Below are positions 63,147 through 64,000 of a stretch of DNA of 64,000 nt, one piece after another (within the stretch, counting starts at the first letter, position 1; each line of letters begins with the position of its first letter). The position numbers were made by a program, and so were the translations under genes. The DNA comes from Martinezella calliandrae (GTDB lineage Bacteria > Pseudomonadota > Alphaproteobacteria > Rhizobiales > Rhizobiaceae). The stretch covers positions 124,001 through 188,000 of the forward strand of contig NZ_JARFYN010000017.1 of assembly GCF_030272695.1 (NCBI RefSeq). Reading direction: 5' to 3'. The notes under the pieces are model-generated. The model had not been told where the DNA came from, made no database searches, and saw nothing but the letters and a program-made list of their open reading frames with translations.

Positions 63147-63572
63147 GTTTACGATGCCGATGCGCCCTATCGATCGGGCCGTCTCGGTGACTGGCTCAAG
63201 ATCAAATGCGTCCTAAGCGACAGCTTTTTCATCATCGGCTATGAACCCTCCGTGGCGGCGCTGGGCGGTATTGGCCGATTCCTGCTCGCCGCTTATCGCG
63301 GCAACGATCTCGTCTATGTCGGCGGTGTAGGCACCGGCTTCAAAGAACGCGAGACAATCCGCCTCCGGCAGGATCTCGATAAGTTAAAGACGGCCAAACC
63401 GCCCGTGGAGCTTAAGCGCAAAGGCGCGATCTGGGTGCAGCCGACCCTCATTGCTGAAATCGAATATCGAGCTTGGACGGATGACGGAAAACTTCAGCAT
63501 CCCGCATACAAAGGCCTGCGTGAAAGACAGGATAATGCTGCAGTCTATCGAATTGGCAGGGAATCGATATGA
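63147..63572 (+). pseudogene. LigD-type ATP-dependent DNA ligase, 3' fragment
   Basis: The frame reads YDADAPYRSGRLGDWLKIKC, containing ligase motif V (WLKIK), then the OB-fold region YVGGVGTGF and PTLIAEIEYRAWTDDGKLQH with FKGL-like AYKGLRERQ. This is the C-terminal part of LigD-like ligases of bacterial end-joining. The adenylation domain with the active lysine is absent, and a stop lies at 63144. With an IS6 element just upstream, it is a truncated relic. Confidence 0.82.
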
Positions 63573-63775
63573 GGGGCATTTTCGCAAACGTTAGCGATCC
63601 CCATACCGCGGCAGAAGCTGCGGTCGAGCTGTTTGCCGCAAAAACCGCGATCGCTATCGCCAACTGCGTTCACGACGAACCCTCATCTCGCCAAGGCTGC
63701 CGAGTGCGCGAAATCTTCGCTGGGGTGCCGGCCCCTGGGAGGATGAAGAGACGAACCAAAGCAGCGTCGCCTTGA
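63569..63775 (+). CDS. Short hypothetical ORF
   Basis: A 68-codon ORF whose ATG overlaps the ligase-fragment stop (ATGA at 63569). It is Ala/Arg-rich, with no motif, signal or membrane segment, and no clear ribosome site. It could be a non-coding frame within the relic region. Confidence 0.25.
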   Translation: MRGIFANVSDPHTAAEAAVELFAAKTAIAIANCVHDEPSSRQGCRVREIFAGVPAPGRMKRRTKAASP

Positions 63776-63804
63776 TCGGAAGAAAGTTGCTCGAATCCTG
63801 CGGG

Positions 63805-64000
63805 TTATTTCAAGAAGCCATTCTGCTTCAGATAATCCGCGGCAACCGATTTTGCCGGCTGGCCGTCAACCTGGATCTTCGCGTTAAGCTTGCGCAACTC
63901 CTCGGCGGTCAGGCTCCTGAAGATCGGCGCAAGGATTTCCTCGATCTCCGGGTGGGCCTTCAGCACCACCTCGCGAATGATTGGCGTTGGCGCATAGACC
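63805..64000 (-). CDS. OsmF/OpuAC-like ABC substrate-binding protein, C-terminal end (cut by window edge)
   Basis: The last 65 codons of a glycine betaine/choline-type binding protein: VYAPTPIIREVVLKAHPEIE, EILAPIFRSLTAEELRKLNA, KIQVDGQPAKSVAADYLKQN, GFLK. This ending is typical of OsmF/YehZ and ProX-like proteins (APxxR...AHPE, then LT-EE-LNA-VDG). Periplasmic, osmoprotectant uptake. The N-terminus lies beyond the window. Confidence 0.8.
   Translation of the reverse strand, partial: VYAPTPIIREVVLKAHPEIEEILAPIFRSLTAEELRKLNAKIQVDGQPAKSVAADYLKQNGFLK

Overview
The window looks like a Rhizobiaceae replicon, most probably Rhizobium, from a chromid, megaplasmid or accessory part of the chromosome. 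The reasons are high GC, strong GGAGG-type ribosome binding sites, dense ABC/TRAP uptake operons each with a ROK or GntR regulator, an alphaproteobacterial aa3-type oxidase operon and a CIRCE-like groESL locus. It is about 90% coding, with no rRNA, tRNA or CRISPR seen. Assignments rest on reading motifs by eye; no database search was run.

Layout. (1) 1-6.5 kb: a ROK regulator, cut by the window edge, is divergent from a six-gene sugar operon (binding protein, two permeases, SIS-domain enzyme, PfkB kinase, ATPase). The gene content matches Bacillus fructosamine (frl) operons and rhizobial amino-sugar operons. (2) 6.5-9.8 kb: an alkylation-repair cluster with ada, a paralogous ogt, a 2OG-Fe(II) oxygenase and an unknown four-cysteine protein. 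(3) 9.9-11 kb: a SnoaL-like protein and a small secreted protein. (4) 11-17 kb: a polyamine-type ABC operon ending in an Asp/Glu racemase-family gene, with a divergent GntR regulator. (5) 17.2-23.3 kb: DUF2189 membrane protein, cytochrome c and an aa3-type oxidase operon with two subunit III-like genes. (6) 23.4-25.9 kb: a 57-aa gene behind a hairpin, then groESL with an upstream CIRCE-like element. (7) 25.9-36 kb: a beta-galactoside regulon (ABC importer, GH42 beta-galactosidase, Gfo/Idh/MocA-aldo/keto reductase fusion, divergent ROK). (8) 36-46.6 kb: two coupled esterases, two short genes, a DUF763 protein, a GT2 enzyme, a GT2-GtrA-ArnT-like fusion, and an aminotransferase divergent from a YheO-like regulator. 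(9) 46.6-52.7 kb: a sugar-acid operon (gntR, kdgD, D-galactarolactone isomerase, TRAP transporter). (10) 52.7-62 kb: an eight-gene operon with three LLM flavin monooxygenases, an M20 hydrolase, a GNAT acetyltransferase, a permease-ATPase fusion and two paralogous binding proteins. This gene set resembles the S-alkylcysteine / S-(2-succino)cysteine salvage operons of Bacillus, and it ends with a previously unremarkable-looking 42-codon ORF with a duplicated Gly-Pro-Cys motif. (11) 62-64 kb: a recombination scar holding a transposase remnant, an IS6-family transposase, the 3' fragment of a LigD-type DNA ligase and the end of an OsmF-like binding protein.

How they work together. Most modules are catabolic: an importer delivers one class of compound, the enzymes beside it process that compound, and the adjacent regulator presumably senses it. 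Several intergenic palindromes are probable operators. The less expected items are the 42-aa Gly-Pro-Cys peptide ORF closing the flavin-monooxygenase operon, the two domain fusions, the ada/ogt duplication with its four-cysteine neighbour, and the hairpin-preceded 57-aa gene.
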